From Catellatospora vulcania (GTDB lineage Bacteria; Actinomycetota; Actinomycetes; Mycobacteriales; Micromonosporaceae), in NCBI RefSeq assembly GCF_009720385.1, contig NZ_WARX01000031.1, positions 62,001 to 126,000 of the forward strand: a stretch of DNA of 64,000 bases. Reading direction: 5' to 3'. The notes below the pieces were generated by a model that was not told the DNA's origin, ran no database searches, and was given only the letters and a program-made list of their open reading frames with translations. Positions 43,579-52,535 of the stretch are shown piece by piece; the first letter of the stretch is position 1, and each line of letters starts with the position of its first letter. Position numbers and translations under genes: made by a program.

Positions 43579-44028
43579 TCAGGCGACGGCCGGGTGGCGC
43601 GACAGCGCGTCGGTCAGCGTGCTCAGCAGGGCGGCGAGCTGCTCGCGCTCGAACTCGGGCATGGCCAGCTCGCCGATGCTCGCCCGCACCCGGTCGGCGA
43701 TGCGGTCGTGCAGCTGGCGGCCGCGCGGGCTGAGGTAGGCGCGGATGCGCCGACGGTCGAGCGGATCGACCCGCCGGTACACCAGGCTGTGCTCCGCGAG
43801 CTGGTCGACGACCTTCGTCAGGGTGCCGGGCGGCAGGAACGCGCCGTCGGCGACCTCGGTCATCGGACGTCCGCCCTCGGCGGCCAGCAGCGTCAGCACC
43901 CGCCACGCCTCGGGTGAGCACTGCTCGGCGCGCAGGATCGCCGACAGCCGTCGCTGCAGCAGGCGTTCGGCGTTGGTGAGCAGCTGCAGCAGATCGGGCG
44001 TCGGACCGTGGGGCGCTGGGGCGGGCAA
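43579..44028 (-). CDS. MarR-family transcriptional regulator
   Basis: A 149-residue winged-helix regulator. The DNA-binding part is visible as RPMTEVADGAFLPPGTLTKVVDQLAEHSLVYRRVDPLDRR (recognition helix around GTLTKVVDQL, wing at DPLDRRRI). TTG start with GAGGAGGG just upstream. It is divergent from a cytosolic binding-protein-like receptor gene, 99 bases apart, and probably controls it and itself. Confidence 0.9.
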   Translation of the reverse strand: MPAPAPHGPTPDLLQLLTNAERLLQRRLSAILRAEQCSPEAWRVLTLLAAEGGRPMTEVADGAFLPPGTLTKVVDQLAEHSLVYRRVDPLDRRRIRAYLSPRGRQLHDRIADRVRASIGELAMPEFEREQLAALLSTLTDALSRHPAVA

Positions 44029-44127
44029 GGTCCCTCCTCGGCCGGTGGACGTGACTCATGCTACAGAACAGCCACATGTTCGGGAACCGTCTGGAGATCA
44101 TGCGCGGGTCACGGGAACATGTGCCCC

Positions 44128-45246
44128 ATGCCCGTACCGCCGCAGCGGTTGCCAGGCCTGGTCGTCCCCGGACTGCCCGGCCGGAGCACGGGCACCCTCG
44201 GCGAGACCGTCCACGTGGCGCTGGTGTTCCCGATGCAGGGACCCGCCGGGATCTTCGGCCCGACCTGCGAGCTGTGCGCCCAGCTCGCGGTGGAGGAGGT
44301 CAACCGCAACGGCGGCGTGCTGGGCCGGGAGCTGAGCCTGGTGCCGGTCGACGGCGGGGCCGCTCCGGACCGGGTCGCCGCCGAGGTCGAGACGCTGGTG
44401 TCGCTCGGCGCGGTGCACGGCGTGACCGGCTGGCACATCTCGTCGGTGCGCCAGGCGCTCGCGCCGCGGATCGCGCACCGCGTCCCTTACGTCTACACCG
44501 CCCTGTACGAGGGCGGCGAGCGCACCGAAGGCGTGTACCTCACCAGCGAGACGCCCGACGAGCAACTGCTGCCCGCGATGCGGCTGCTGGCCGGGGAGCA
44601 CCGGGTCAGGCGCTGGTTCATCGTCGGCAACGACTACGTGTGGCCGCGGCGGACCGCGTCGGCGGCGCACCGCTACGCGGTCGAGTCGGGCACCCAGGTG
44701 TGCGGCCAGGCGTTCCTGCCGCTGGGCGTGCACGGCTTCGCCGACGTGCTGCGCCGCGTCGAGCGCAGTGCCGCCGACGCGGTGCTGATGCTGCTGGTCG
44801 GCAACGACGCGGTCCGCTTCAACCGGGCCTTCGCCGCGTCCGGGCTGGACCAGCGCTGCCTGCGGCTGAGCACGCTGATGGACGAGAACATGCTGATGGC
44901 CAGCGGCGCGCACGCCACCCGGGGCCTGTTCAGCGCCGCCGGGTTCTTCTCCACCCTGGTGACCCCGGAGAACCTCGACTTCCACGGCCAGTACGCGCGC
45001 CGTTTCGGCGTCGAGGCGCCGCAGCCCGGCAGCCTCGGCGAGTCCTGCTACGAGGGCGTGCTGCTGCTCGCCGCGCTGATCAACCGGGCGGGCTCGCTGG
45101 ACGTGCGGGCGATCGGGTCCGGGGCCGACGCGGTGACCTACGAAGGGCCGCGCGGGGCGATCGCGATGCGCCGCCGGCACGCCCGCCAGCGCATCTACCT
45201 CGCCGAGGCCGACCGGCTCGACTTCAACGTGCTCACCCAGCTGTGA
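44128..45246 (+). CDS. Cytosolic LIV/AmiC-type ligand-binding protein
   Basis: A 372-residue protein of the type I periplasmic-binding fold. VHVALVFPMQGPAGIFGP opens the fold, and EEVNRNGGVLGRELSLVPVDGG, WFIVGNDYVWPRRTASAAHRY and SLGESCYEGVLLLA follow, as in AmiC, NhhC and UrtA. It lacks any signal peptide or lipobox, so it stays in the cytoplasm as AmiC does, acting as a sensor and not as a transporter component. The ATG at 44128 is about 11 bases after CGGGA; an ATG at 44119 is closer than ideal. Ligands of the family are amides, nitriles or urea. Confidence 0.8.
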   Translation: MPVPPQRLPGLVVPGLPGRSTGTLGETVHVALVFPMQGPAGIFGPTCELCAQLAVEEVNRNGGVLGRELSLVPVDGGAAPDRVAAEVETLVSLGAVHGVTGWHISSVRQALAPRIAHRVPYVYTALYEGGERTEGVYLTSETPDEQLLPAMRLLAGEHRVRRWFIVGNDYVWPRRTASAAHRYAVESGTQVCGQAFLPLGVHGFADVLRRVERSAADAVLMLLVGNDAVRFNRAFAASGLDQRCLRLSTLMDENMLMASGAHATRGLFSAAGFFSTLVTPENLDFHGQYARRFGVEAPQPGSLGESCYEGVLLLAALINRAGSLDVRAIGSGADAVTYEGPRGAIAMRRRHARQRIYLAEADRLDFNVLTQL

Positions 45247-46030
45247 CCGGCGCGCTCGCGATCACATGGAACAGCCGTGCGGTCAGCGGGAACGGCATCC
45301 GGTCCGACAGCGCGATCTCCAGACGCTCCAGCTCCGCGAAGAACGACGCGTCGTACTTGCGCTCGTCGTCGGGGATGTAGTCGCACACCGAGCGGATCCC
45401 GTAGTGGCCGAGCACGCCCGCGCCGAGGCGGCGCAGGGCGGTGCACACCTCGTCGGCGGTACGCGGGTAGACCGGGGTGTTGAACGTGTGGGTGAACCGC
45501 TCGGACGCGTCGAGGGTCTCGTACGCGGCGGTGAGGTCCATGTCGCGGATCGCGGCGCGCAGCGGTTCGGAGTGGGCGTTGCCCGCGATGACGCTGAGCA
45601 GGCCGCCCTCGGCCAGCGGCGCCATGACCGTCGACAGCGTCGACTCCACGTCGGCCACGTACGGCAGCAAATTGTGGCACAGCACCAGGTCGTAACCCTG
45701 CCGGTCGACCACGTCGCCGAGCTTGGCGACGTCGGACTCGATCACGGTGACCCGGTGCGCCACGCCGGTGGACTCGGCCAGCGACCGCGCCGAGACCAGC
45801 ATCTGCGACGAGTAGTCCACCAGGGTGACCTGGTGCCCGGCGACCGCGTAGCGGACCGCCTCGACGCCGTTGCCGCCGGCCACGTCGAGGATGCGCAGAC
45901 GGCGTCCGTCGAGGTGGCGCGCGATGTTGTGCTCGGCGAGGGTGTAGCGCAACCGGCCCCAGGGCGCGTCCTGCCACTGCCGCCAGGCGGACACCTTGTC
46001 GTCGAACACGTCACGGGTCACGTTGCTCAT
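45233..46030 (-). CDS. SAM-dependent methyltransferase (class I)
   Basis: A 265-residue methyltransferase. The SAM-binding motif ILDVAGGNGVEAVRYA (about 47-62) is followed by VTLVDYSSQML (acidic residue binding the ribose) and LVLCHNLLPYV (motif IV). It is similar to CmoM/SmtA-type enzymes but not close enough to name. The gene converges on the AmiC-like gene with a 14-base overlap. Confidence 0.85.
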   Translation of the reverse strand: MSNVTRDVFDDKVSAWRQWQDAPWGRLRYTLAEHNIARHLDGRRLRILDVAGGNGVEAVRYAVAGHQVTLVDYSSQMLVSARSLAESTGVAHRVTVIESDVAKLGDVVDRQGYDLVLCHNLLPYVADVESTLSTVMAPLAEGGLLSVIAGNAHSEPLRAAIRDMDLTAAYETLDASERFTHTFNTPVYPRTADEVCTALRRLGAGVLGHYGIRSVCDYIPDDERKYDASFFAELERLEIALSDRMPFPLTARLFHVIASAPVTAG

Positions 46031-46239
46031 GGGGACGACCGTAACGGAGGTTCAGCCGCCGGGCACCCCGGAACACGCGATTACTCCGTACGACGTCAGA
46101 AGCGGTTTTCCGGCCACGCGCGACCCCGGTGGCCGCGTTCGCGGGGCGCGCCGGTGAAGGCGCAGGCACGGCCGCACCGGCACCGTCCGGTCACGACGGT
46201 GCGAGACTGGACGCCGCACCTCGCTTAAGGAGAAGACTG

Positions 46240-46980
46240 ATGACGACGGAGCCGCAGGCCCCGAGCACCGCCCGGATGATCGACTACTGGCTCGGCGGGA
46301 CCCGCCATCACCCGATCGACGTCGCCGCCGCCACCGCCTTCGAGGGGGCGTACGGACCGTGTGCGGCGATCTTCCGCTCGCTGCGGGCGTTCTCCGGCCG
46401 GGCGGCGCGCTACCTGGCCGCCGAGGGCGTGGACCAGTTCCTCGTCTTCGGCGCGGGCATCCCCGCCCAGGGCAGCGTGCACGAGACCGTGCCGGATGCG
46501 CGCGTGCTCTACACCGACGTGGACCCGGAGATCGTCGCCGCCGGACGCGAGCTGCTGGGCGACCGGCCGGGCGTGGCGTACGTGCCCGGCGACGCCGCCG
46601 ACCCGCGCGGCATCGACGCCGCCGCGCTCGACCGGGCGCTGCCCGACCACGCCACCCGCCCGGTCGGGCTGATCTTCCTTGGCCTGGCGGCGTTCCTCGA
46701 CGACGCGACCCTGGCCCACGCCCTGGACGAGATGTACGACCTGGTCCCGGCGGGCAGCCGGCTGGCGTTCGACTTCGACGCGATGGAACTGGCCGCCTAT
46801 CCCGAGGCGCTGGCGATGATGGGCCCCGGCTTCCACATGCGCGAGCCCGCCGACTTCGGCCGGCTGCTGGGCCGCTGGCAGGTCACCGCCGACGGCATCG
46901 TCCCGGTCGCACAGTGGCGTCCCGACGGCACCCCCGAGCAGGTCCCCGACGCGTTCTGGGGCGGCGTCGCGGTCAAGTGA
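46240..46980 (+). CDS. S-adenosyl methyltransferase, DUF574/PF04672 type
   Basis: A 246-residue protein with AAGGAGA before the ATG. The start STARMIDYWLGGTRHHPIDVAAA is the signature of this actinobacteria-specific family ('ArvyDyylGGk.nf.aDR'); the usual Asp-Arg is Asp-Val here. VLYTDVDPEIVAAGRELL and VGLIFLGLAAFLDD are the SAM-pocket strands. Members are numerous in actinomycetes and act on secondary metabolites where known. Slightly shorter than the usual 260-280 residues. Confidence 0.85.
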   Translation: MTTEPQAPSTARMIDYWLGGTRHHPIDVAAATAFEGAYGPCAAIFRSLRAFSGRAARYLAAEGVDQFLVFGAGIPAQGSVHETVPDARVLYTDVDPEIVAAGRELLGDRPGVAYVPGDAADPRGIDAAALDRALPDHATRPVGLIFLGLAAFLDDATLAHALDEMYDLVPAGSRLAFDFDAMELAAYPEALAMMGPGFHMREPADFGRLLGRWQVTADGIVPVAQWRPDGTPEQVPDAFWGGVAVK

Positions 46981-47016
46981 CGCGCCGTTGATCGCGGGCC
47001 GCGGCACGGGCAGCGC

Positions 47017-47045
47017 TTGACAGGGGTCGATGGGCGCATGATCCT
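47017..47045 (+). promoter_or_regulatory. Candidate promoter of the FAD oxidoreductase gene
   Basis: A perfect TTGACA (47017-47022) followed after 17 bases by GATCCT (47040-47045), about 60 bases before the GTG start. Confidence 0.4.
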
Positions 47046-47104
47046 GAGTGCCGGGTGCGGCGGCGCGCTCCCCTGACCGATCGTCTGCCGATCAGGAGCG
47101 TCCC

Positions 47105-49120
47105 GTGCCGTACACCCGCCGCCATGTCCTTCGTCTGGGCACCGCGACCCTCGTCGTCGCCGCCGTCCCGGCCGTCTCACTGCCCGCCCTGGCCGCCGCG
47201 GTCGTCACCGCAGACCTGGTGATCTACGGCGCGACCTCGGCGGGCATCGCCGCCGCGGTCACCGCCCGGCGGCTGGGCCGCACCGCGCTGATCGTCGAGC
47301 CCGGCTCGCACATCGGCGGCCTGTCCACCGGCGGCCTCGGCATGACCGACAGCGGCGTCAAGACGGCCATCGGCGGCCTGGCGGGCGAGTTCTACCGCCG
47401 GGTGTACGCGAAGTACAACGGCACCGCCGTCACACCGACCTCACCCGCCCGGTTCACGTTCGAGCCGCACGTCGCTGCCGTGATCTTCGACGAGCTGCTG
47501 GCCGAGGCCGGTGTCCCGGTCTACCTGAACACCCGGCTGACCGGGGTGGCCATGGCCGGCAACCGGATCAGCGAGCTGGCCTGCGACAGCGGGCAGGTGT
47601 TCCGGGGCCCGATGTTCGTCGACGCGACGTACGAGGGCGACCTGATGGCGCGGGCCGGGGTCGGCTGGACCGCGGGACGCGAGGCCAACAGCGCGTACGG
47701 CGAGACGATCAACGGGGTGCAGCTGCGCAGCGGGCACCAGTTCAACCGGTTCGTGGACCCGTACGTCACACCCGGCAGCGCGGCGAGCGGGCTGCTGCCG
47801 GGCATCTCGGCGACCCCCGTCGCGCCCGCGGGCAGCGGCGACGGGCGGATCCAGGCGTACAACTTCCGGATGTGCCTGACCCAGGCCGCCAACCGGATCC
47901 CGTTCGCCAAACCGTCCGGGTACGACGCGATCCGCTACGAGCCGCTGGCGCGTTACGTGCAGGCCGGGTACACCGGACCGTTCTTCACCACGCACCAGGT
48001 CGGCGGCGGCAAGACCGACTCCAACAACGACGGGGCCTTCTCGACCGATTTCATCGGCCAGAACTACGGCTATCCGACCGCGTCCTACGCCACCCGGGCG
48101 AGCATGGTCGACGAGCACCGCGTCTACCAGCAGGGACTGATGTGGTTCCTGGCCAACGACCCGAGGCTGCCCCCGTCGGTCCGCAGCGCCACCGCGTCGT
48201 GGGGACTGGCCGCCGACGAGTTCACCGGCAACGGCGGCTGGCCCACCCAGCTGTACGTCCGCGAGGCGCGGCGCATGGTGTCGGCGTACGTGATGACCGA
48301 GGCCGACTGCCGCGGCGGCCGGAGCGCGGCCGACTCGGTCGGGCTGGCCAGCTACACCATGGACTCGCACAACTGCCAGCGGGTCGTGGTCTCGGGCGGG
48401 CTGAAGAACGAGGGCGACGTGCAGATCGGCGTGCCGCAGCCGTTCGGCATCAGCTACCGGGCCATCACCCCGTACGAGTCGCAGTGCGCGAACCTGCTGG
48501 TGCCGGTGTGCCTGTCGGCGAGCCACATCGCGTACGGCTCGATCCGGATGGAACCCGTGTTCATGATCCTCGCGCAGTCGGCGGCGACCGCAGCCCACCT
48601 GGCGATCACCGCCGGGTCGGCGGTGCAGCAGGTGCCGGTCGCCACCCTGCAGGCCCGGCTGCGCGCCGACGGGCAGCTGCTGACGTGGCCGCTGACCGCG
48701 CCCGGCGAGATCATCGTGGACAGCTCGACCTCGGCCGGGGTCACCCGCGCGGGCGTATGGCTCAAGTCCAGCTCGATCGCCGGCTTCTACGGCCCCGACT
48801 ACGAGCACGACGACAACGCCAACAAGGGCGTCAACCGGCTGCGGTTCACCCCGACGATCGCGGCGGCCGGCTCCTACCAGGTGTTCCTGCGCTGGACGTC
48901 GCACGCCAACCGGGCGAGCAACGTGCCGGTCGACGTGTGTGCGGGCGGCACGGTCACCACCCGGGCCGTCGACCAGCGCGCCGGCGGCGGGCAGTGGGTG
49001 TCCCTGGGCACGTTCGCTCTGCCCGCGGGCTCCTCACCGACCGGCGCGAGCGTGCTGATCCGCACCGAGGCCACCGACGGGTACGTGGTCGCCGACGCGG
49101 CCCGCTTCGTCCCGGCCTGA
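47105..49120 (+). CDS. Tat-exported FAD-dependent oxidoreductase with C-terminal beta domain
   Basis: A 671-residue protein. GTG start with AGGAG upstream; TRRHVLRLG is a twin-arginine signal. The FAD-dependent part (FAD_oxidored, PF12831) opens with DLVIYGATSAGIAAAVTARRLG and EPGSHIGGLSTGGLG, and closes at SHIAYGSIRMEPVFMILAQSAATAA. The last 140 residues form the beta-sandwich that follows xanthan-lyase-like proteins (YQVFLRWTSHANRASNVPVDV, then YVVADAARFVPA). Folded and cofactor-loaded export fits the Tat route. The outer substrate is probably a carbohydrate or its derivative; unproven. Confidence 0.85.
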   Translation: MPYTRRHVLRLGTATLVVAAVPAVSLPALAAAVVTADLVIYGATSAGIAAAVTARRLGRTALIVEPGSHIGGLSTGGLGMTDSGVKTAIGGLAGEFYRRVYAKYNGTAVTPTSPARFTFEPHVAAVIFDELLAEAGVPVYLNTRLTGVAMAGNRISELACDSGQVFRGPMFVDATYEGDLMARAGVGWTAGREANSAYGETINGVQLRSGHQFNRFVDPYVTPGSAASGLLPGISATPVAPAGSGDGRIQAYNFRMCLTQAANRIPFAKPSGYDAIRYEPLARYVQAGYTGPFFTTHQVGGGKTDSNNDGAFSTDFIGQNYGYPTASYATRASMVDEHRVYQQGLMWFLANDPRLPPSVRSATASWGLAADEFTGNGGWPTQLYVREARRMVSAYVMTEADCRGGRSAADSVGLASYTMDSHNCQRVVVSGGLKNEGDVQIGVPQPFGISYRAITPYESQCANLLVPVCLSASHIAYGSIRMEPVFMILAQSAATAAHLAITAGSAVQQVPVATLQARLRADGQLLTWPLTAPGEIIVDSSTSAGVTRAGVWLKSSSIAGFYGPDYEHDDNANKGVNRLRFTPTIAAAGSYQVFLRWTSHANRASNVPVDVCAGGTVTTRAVDQRAGGGQWVSLGTFALPAGSSPTGASVLIRTEATDGYVVADAARFVPA

Positions 49121-49209
49121 CCTCCTCGGCAAACCCGGCACGCCTCGTCCCGGCTCGTCTTCGCCCGAGCCGGGACCGGGCGCGCCGCCGCCGTGAGAGG
49201 ATCGGCCGC

Positions 49210-49977
49210 GTGACGACTCCCCGTCTCGGCCCGGTGTCGCGGGTCGCGGTCCTGGCCGACGTGCACGGCAACGTGCCCGCCCTGCTCGCCGTCCTCGACG
49301 AGGTGGCCGCCGTCGGCGTCGACCTGATCGTGTTCCCGGGTGACCTCACCTGGGGTCCGGAGCCGCAGACCACCGTCGACCTGGTGCAGGAGCTGGGGCG
49401 GCGGGCGGTGTTCGTCCGCGGCAACGCGGACCGGGCCGTCGTCGAGCTGGCCCGGGGCGAGCGCGAGCACACGCGCCCGCGTGACCCGTGGATGGTCCGG
49501 CAGCACACGCCGGAGGCCGTCGAGTTCCTGGCGGGCTTCCCGCTCAGCGTCGTCGTCGAGGTGACAGGGCTGGGCGCGGTGCGGTTCTGCCACGGCTCGC
49601 CACGCGACGACACCGAGTGCGTGACACCCGAGACGTCCGAGGAGCGCTTCGCCGAGCTGTCGCGCGACGTCGAGGAGCAGGTGATCGTCACCGCGCACAC
49701 CCACCTGCAGTTCGACCGTGAGGTCGCGGGTCGGCGCAGTGTGAACCCGGGCAGTGTGGGCCTGCCGTATCACCTGGGCGCACCGGGCACCGCGTACTGG
49801 GCGCTGCTCGGGCCCGACGTCGACCTGCGCAAGACGCGATACGACGTGCAGGAGGCGGTCGACCGGTGCCGGACGACCGGCGACCCGAGCGGGGACACCG
49901 TGGTGCGTTACCTGCTGACGCCGCCGACCCCGGCCGAGATCATCGCCGACGCCGAAACCCGCGTCTTCGCCGACTGA
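49210..49977 (+). CDS. Metallophosphoesterase, YfcE/MJ0936 type
   Basis: A 255-residue calcineurin-fold phosphoesterase. The metal motifs are present: LADVHGN (Asp and His), FPGDLTWGP, VRGNADRAV, FCHGSPRDD and TAHTHLQFD with NPGSVGLP at the end. GTG start 89 bases after the previous gene. Substrate unknown; relatives cleave phosphodiesters or phosphomonoesters. Confidence 0.9.
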   Translation: MTTPRLGPVSRVAVLADVHGNVPALLAVLDEVAAVGVDLIVFPGDLTWGPEPQTTVDLVQELGRRAVFVRGNADRAVVELARGEREHTRPRDPWMVRQHTPEAVEFLAGFPLSVVVEVTGLGAVRFCHGSPRDDTECVTPETSEERFAELSRDVEEQVIVTAHTHLQFDREVAGRRSVNPGSVGLPYHLGAPGTAYWALLGPDVDLRKTRYDVQEAVDRCRTTGDPSGDTVVRYLLTPPTPAEIIADAETRVFAD

Positions 49978-50115
49978 TGGGGTGGCGGCTCGCTGTTCAC
50001 AGCGAGCCACCACCTTCTTGGCCGCGCGCACACCCATGCCGGTGTGCTGCCTGACCAGCCTGATCGCATCGATCGGCCGACCCTGCAGCTTGAGGTGACG
50101 GGCCCTGGTCATCAA
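49972..50115 (-). pseudogene. Ribosomal protein L7/L12 C-terminal-domain-like fragment
   Basis: The minus strand codes for LQGRPIDAIRLVRQHTGMGVRAAKKVV (pattern: .iaAIrlvRe.TG.gl.eAk..V), the hallmark of the L7/L12 C-terminal domain and of short L12-like proteins common in actinomycetes. After about 47 residues the frame runs into sequence antisense to the metallophosphoesterase with no stop, and the fragment also spans a terminator hairpin. It is most likely a truncated or end-damaged copy. Confidence 0.4.
49981..50014. terminator. Terminator after the metallophosphoesterase gene
   Basis: Fifteen-base arms with one mismatch (GGTGGCGGCTCGCTG and partner) and a 4-base loop, three bases past the stop. 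Confidence 0.75.
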
Positions 50116-50203
50116 CTACCGGCCGCCCGCCGCCGACAGCCCTGGCCAAACGGCGCACGCTCGCGGGATCGGCGCCTGCATGCGCCGTTCCCGCGGGCGG
50201 TGA

Positions 50204-50815
50204 TCAGGCCTGGGCCGCGACGGCGCGTAGCTGGCCCAGGGTGGTGCGGAAACCCTTGCCGGACGCGGCCGGGTCCTCGGCGAGCAGGCCGCTGACCGCC
50301 ATCGTCGTCGAGCGGGTCGTCGCGGCGGCCGAGTCGTCCGAGCCGGTCACGTCGAAGACCCCGAAGTCGCCGGTGAGCGTGCTGTACGCACCCGCGGTGG
50401 TGGCGTCCTGCGCCAGGTAGAGAACCACCTTCTGGCCCGCTTCCAGCTTCGACATGTGGGCCAGGTCGACCGTCCGGCCGTTCAGGCCGGTGATGGTGAT
50501 CCGGTCGCCTACCTTGGCGGCGGCTCCGTTCACGCTGCGCAGGATCTCGTCGACGCGGAACCCGTCCGCCTCGATCTGGCCGCGGGCCACCAGGTCGGCG
50601 GTGTCGGTGAGTTCCTTGACCGTGGCGTACCCCCGAAGCTTGCCGGTCGCCGGCGGCGCGGCCTCGGTCGGCGCGACGGCAGCGGCCGACGTCGGCGCGG
50701 CGGCGGCCGGGACCGCCGGGTCGGTGCTGCCGCAGGCGGCCAGCGCCGCCGCGGTGAGCAGCGCCGCCGCCCCGGCCAGGGCGCGGGTGCGGTGGGGGTG
50801 GTCGATCCTTGCCAT
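50204..50815 (-). CDS. Exported lipoprotein, paralogue of the next gene's outer domain
   Basis: A 203-residue lipoprotein with lipobox AALAACGS. The mature part YATVKELTDTADLVARGQIEADG ... KLEAGQKVVLYLAQD ... YSTLTGDFGVFDVTG ... is closely similar to the outer domain of the protein coded at 50933-51721. The two are duplicates with different anchors, one lipid-linked and one membrane-spanning. Function unknown; the domain may recognise a surface signal that feeds the adjacent sigma factor. Confidence 0.75.
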   Translation of the reverse strand: MARIDHPHRTRALAGAAALLTAAALAACGSTDPAVPAAAAPTSAAAVAPTEAAPPATGKLRGYATVKELTDTADLVARGQIEADGFRVDEILRSVNGAAAKVGDRITITGLNGRTVDLAHMSKLEAGQKVVLYLAQDATTAGAYSTLTGDFGVFDVTGSDDSAAATTRSTTMAVSGLLAEDPAASGKGFRTTLGQLRAVAAQA

Positions 50816-50932
50816 GGAACGCTCCTCGCGTGTCGGCGCCGGCCCGTGCGGTTCTCGCCCGGGTCACGGCGCTGCTTACGCCTTCTATCTGTGCGCTCGC
50901 GCCGCCGAGTTCCCGATTTCCGCGCCCTGTTT

Positions 50933-51721
50933 TCAGCCGCGTTCGCGGGCGAGCGCGCGCAGGTCCGCCAGCGTGGCGGTGAACCTGTGGTCGCGGGCGG
51001 TCGCGTCCTCTTCCCGCAGCCCTGTCACCGCGAAGGTCGACGACCGCGCCGTGGCGATGTCGCCGGCCACGTCGAAGACACCGAAGTCGCCGCTGAGCGT
51101 GGCGTAGGCGGGCACGCCCGCCTGCGGGTCCTCGGCGGCCAGGTAGAGCACGGTGTGCTGGCCCGCTTCCAACCGGGACATGAGCGGGTTCTCGGCCGCA
51201 CGCAGCGTGAGCACAGCGGTCGCGGGCAGCCGGGGCAGCCGGTAGAGCACCTCGGCGACGCCGAACACGGCCGTGCGATCGGGCCCGGCCCCGTCGACCC
51301 GCAGCACCTCGCCGCGCACCACCAGGTCGGCGGTCTCGGTGAGCTGGCGGACGGTGCCGTACGCCCGGATCTTGGCGGTCACTCCCCCGCCGGTGGGCTC
51401 CGCGACGGGCGCGGAAGCACCTGGCGTGGAGGCGCCTGGCGTCGGGATCGCGACCACGGGGTCTCCGCCACCGGTCGCGATCACCGCCGTGACCGTGCCC
51501 GCGACGGCGACCAGCGCCGCCATCGCCAGCGCGGGCCGCAGCACGCCGCGCCGGGGCAGCCCGCGAGCGGGCGAGGCGGTACGCACCGCCGGGCTGATCG
51601 CCGCCAGCAGCCGCTCCCGGTGCAGCTCATGCCGGCCCGGCGGCAGCTCGCGGTGGCCGGGGTCGGGCAGCAGCTCGGTGAGCTTTGCCCACTCGGACGG
51701 ATCCAGCGGCGGGTGCTTCAT
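50933..51721 (-). CDS. Sigma-operon membrane protein, CU044_5270-like start
   Basis: A 262-residue single-pass protein. The cytoplasmic N-terminus DPSEWAKLTELLPDPGHRELPPGRHELHRERLL resembles the CU044_5270 family, which is found beside ECF sigma factors. A helix (ALAMAALVAVAGTVTAVIA) leads to an outer domain paralogous to the lipoprotein next door (TVRQLTETADLVVRGEVLRVDG, YATLSGDFGVFDVAG). The ATG overlaps the sigma-factor stop (ATGA). It lacks a zinc-type anti-sigma motif, so a regulatory contact with the sigma factor is only suggested by position. Confidence 0.75.
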   Translation of the reverse strand: MKHPPLDPSEWAKLTELLPDPGHRELPPGRHELHRERLLAAISPAVRTASPARGLPRRGVLRPALAMAALVAVAGTVTAVIATGGGDPVVAIPTPGASTPGASAPVAEPTGGGVTAKIRAYGTVRQLTETADLVVRGEVLRVDGAGPDRTAVFGVAEVLYRLPRLPATAVLTLRAAENPLMSRLEAGQHTVLYLAAEDPQAGVPAYATLSGDFGVFDVAGDIATARSSTFAVTGLREEDATARDHRFTATLADLRALARERG

Positions 51722-52341
51722 CGGGGGCCCTCCTCTGCCAGACGAACGGTGTTGTCCTTCAGCTGTCCGGCAGGCCCGGCCGGGTTCCGGGATGCGCGGG
51801 GTGTCTCGTCGACGAGCTTGCGCAGCTTGGTCCGGGCCCGCGACAGGCGCGACCGCACGGTGCCGACCGGAATGCCCAGCGCCAGCGCCGCCGACTCGTA
51901 GTCCAGGCCCTCCCACAGGCACAACGTGATCACTTCGCGCTCCTGGCGGCGCAGGGACGCCAGCGCGTCGATCGCGGCGGTGATCCGGCCGCTGTCGTCG
52001 AGCCGCCCGGCCACCTCGTCGGCGTGGTCGGGCGCGGTGAACTCGGCTGCGTGCAGCGCCGACGCCGCGGCCCGGTAGCGGCGGTTGCTGCGGGTGTGGT
52101 TGCGCGCCTCGTTGGTGGCGATGCCCAGCAGCCACGGCCGCAGCGACCCGCCGTCGTCGCTGATCCGCTCGCGGGAGCGCCAGGCCTGCAGGTAGGTGGC
52201 GGCCATGACGTCCTCGGCGGTGGACCAGTCGGCGGTGAGCCGGAACGCGTGGTTGTAGACCGACCGCGCGTACTGGTCGAACAGCTCGGCGAACGCGCTC
52301 GCATCACCCGCCCTGATCCGGGCGCGCAGACTCGACTCCAT
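51718..52341 (-). CDS. ECF RNA polymerase sigma factor
   Basis: A 207-residue sigma-70 family protein. Region 2 reads FAELFDQYARSVYNHAFRLTADWSTAEDVMAATYLQAWRSR (pattern f..lf..y...vy..a.r...d...AEDv...tfl.aWr) and region 4 EREVITLCLWEGLDYESAALALGIPVGTVRSRLSRAR. It would direct transcription of its own operon and of unknown targets. The ATG at 52341 gives the normal ECF length. Confidence 0.93.
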   Translation of the reverse strand: MESSLRARIRAGDASAFAELFDQYARSVYNHAFRLTADWSTAEDVMAATYLQAWRSRERISDDGGSLRPWLLGIATNEARNHTRSNRRYRAAASALHAAEFTAPDHADEVAGRLDDSGRITAAIDALASLRRQEREVITLCLWEGLDYESAALALGIPVGTVRSRLSRARTKLRKLVDETPRASRNPAGPAGQLKDNTVRLAEEGPR

Positions 52342-52451
52342 GACCACTTCTCTGTCCGGCGAGCGCCGCGAGTTCCTGTGATCCAGGCCACTGCGGACGC
52401 ATCGCTTGGTGCTCCGCGACCATAACCACCCGCGGTCCCGCTCCGCCAACG

Positions 52452-52523
52452 GGCGATGATCGCTGTTTCAGGTCAGAAACTGCGGTCGGACCACGCCTTC
52501 TGACCTGAACAGCGATCTTCGCC
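52452..52523. terminator. Long hairpin between crotonase and sigma-factor genes
   Basis: Arms of 27 and 26 bases (52452-52478 and 52498-52523) with one bulge and one mismatch around a 19-base loop; the core is CAGGTCAGAA with TTCTGACCTG. It lies downstream of the crotonase gene and about 110 bases ahead of the sigma-factor start. Probably a terminator, possibly also a regulatory site. Confidence 0.6.
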
Positions 52524-52535
52524 GAACCCGCCGCA

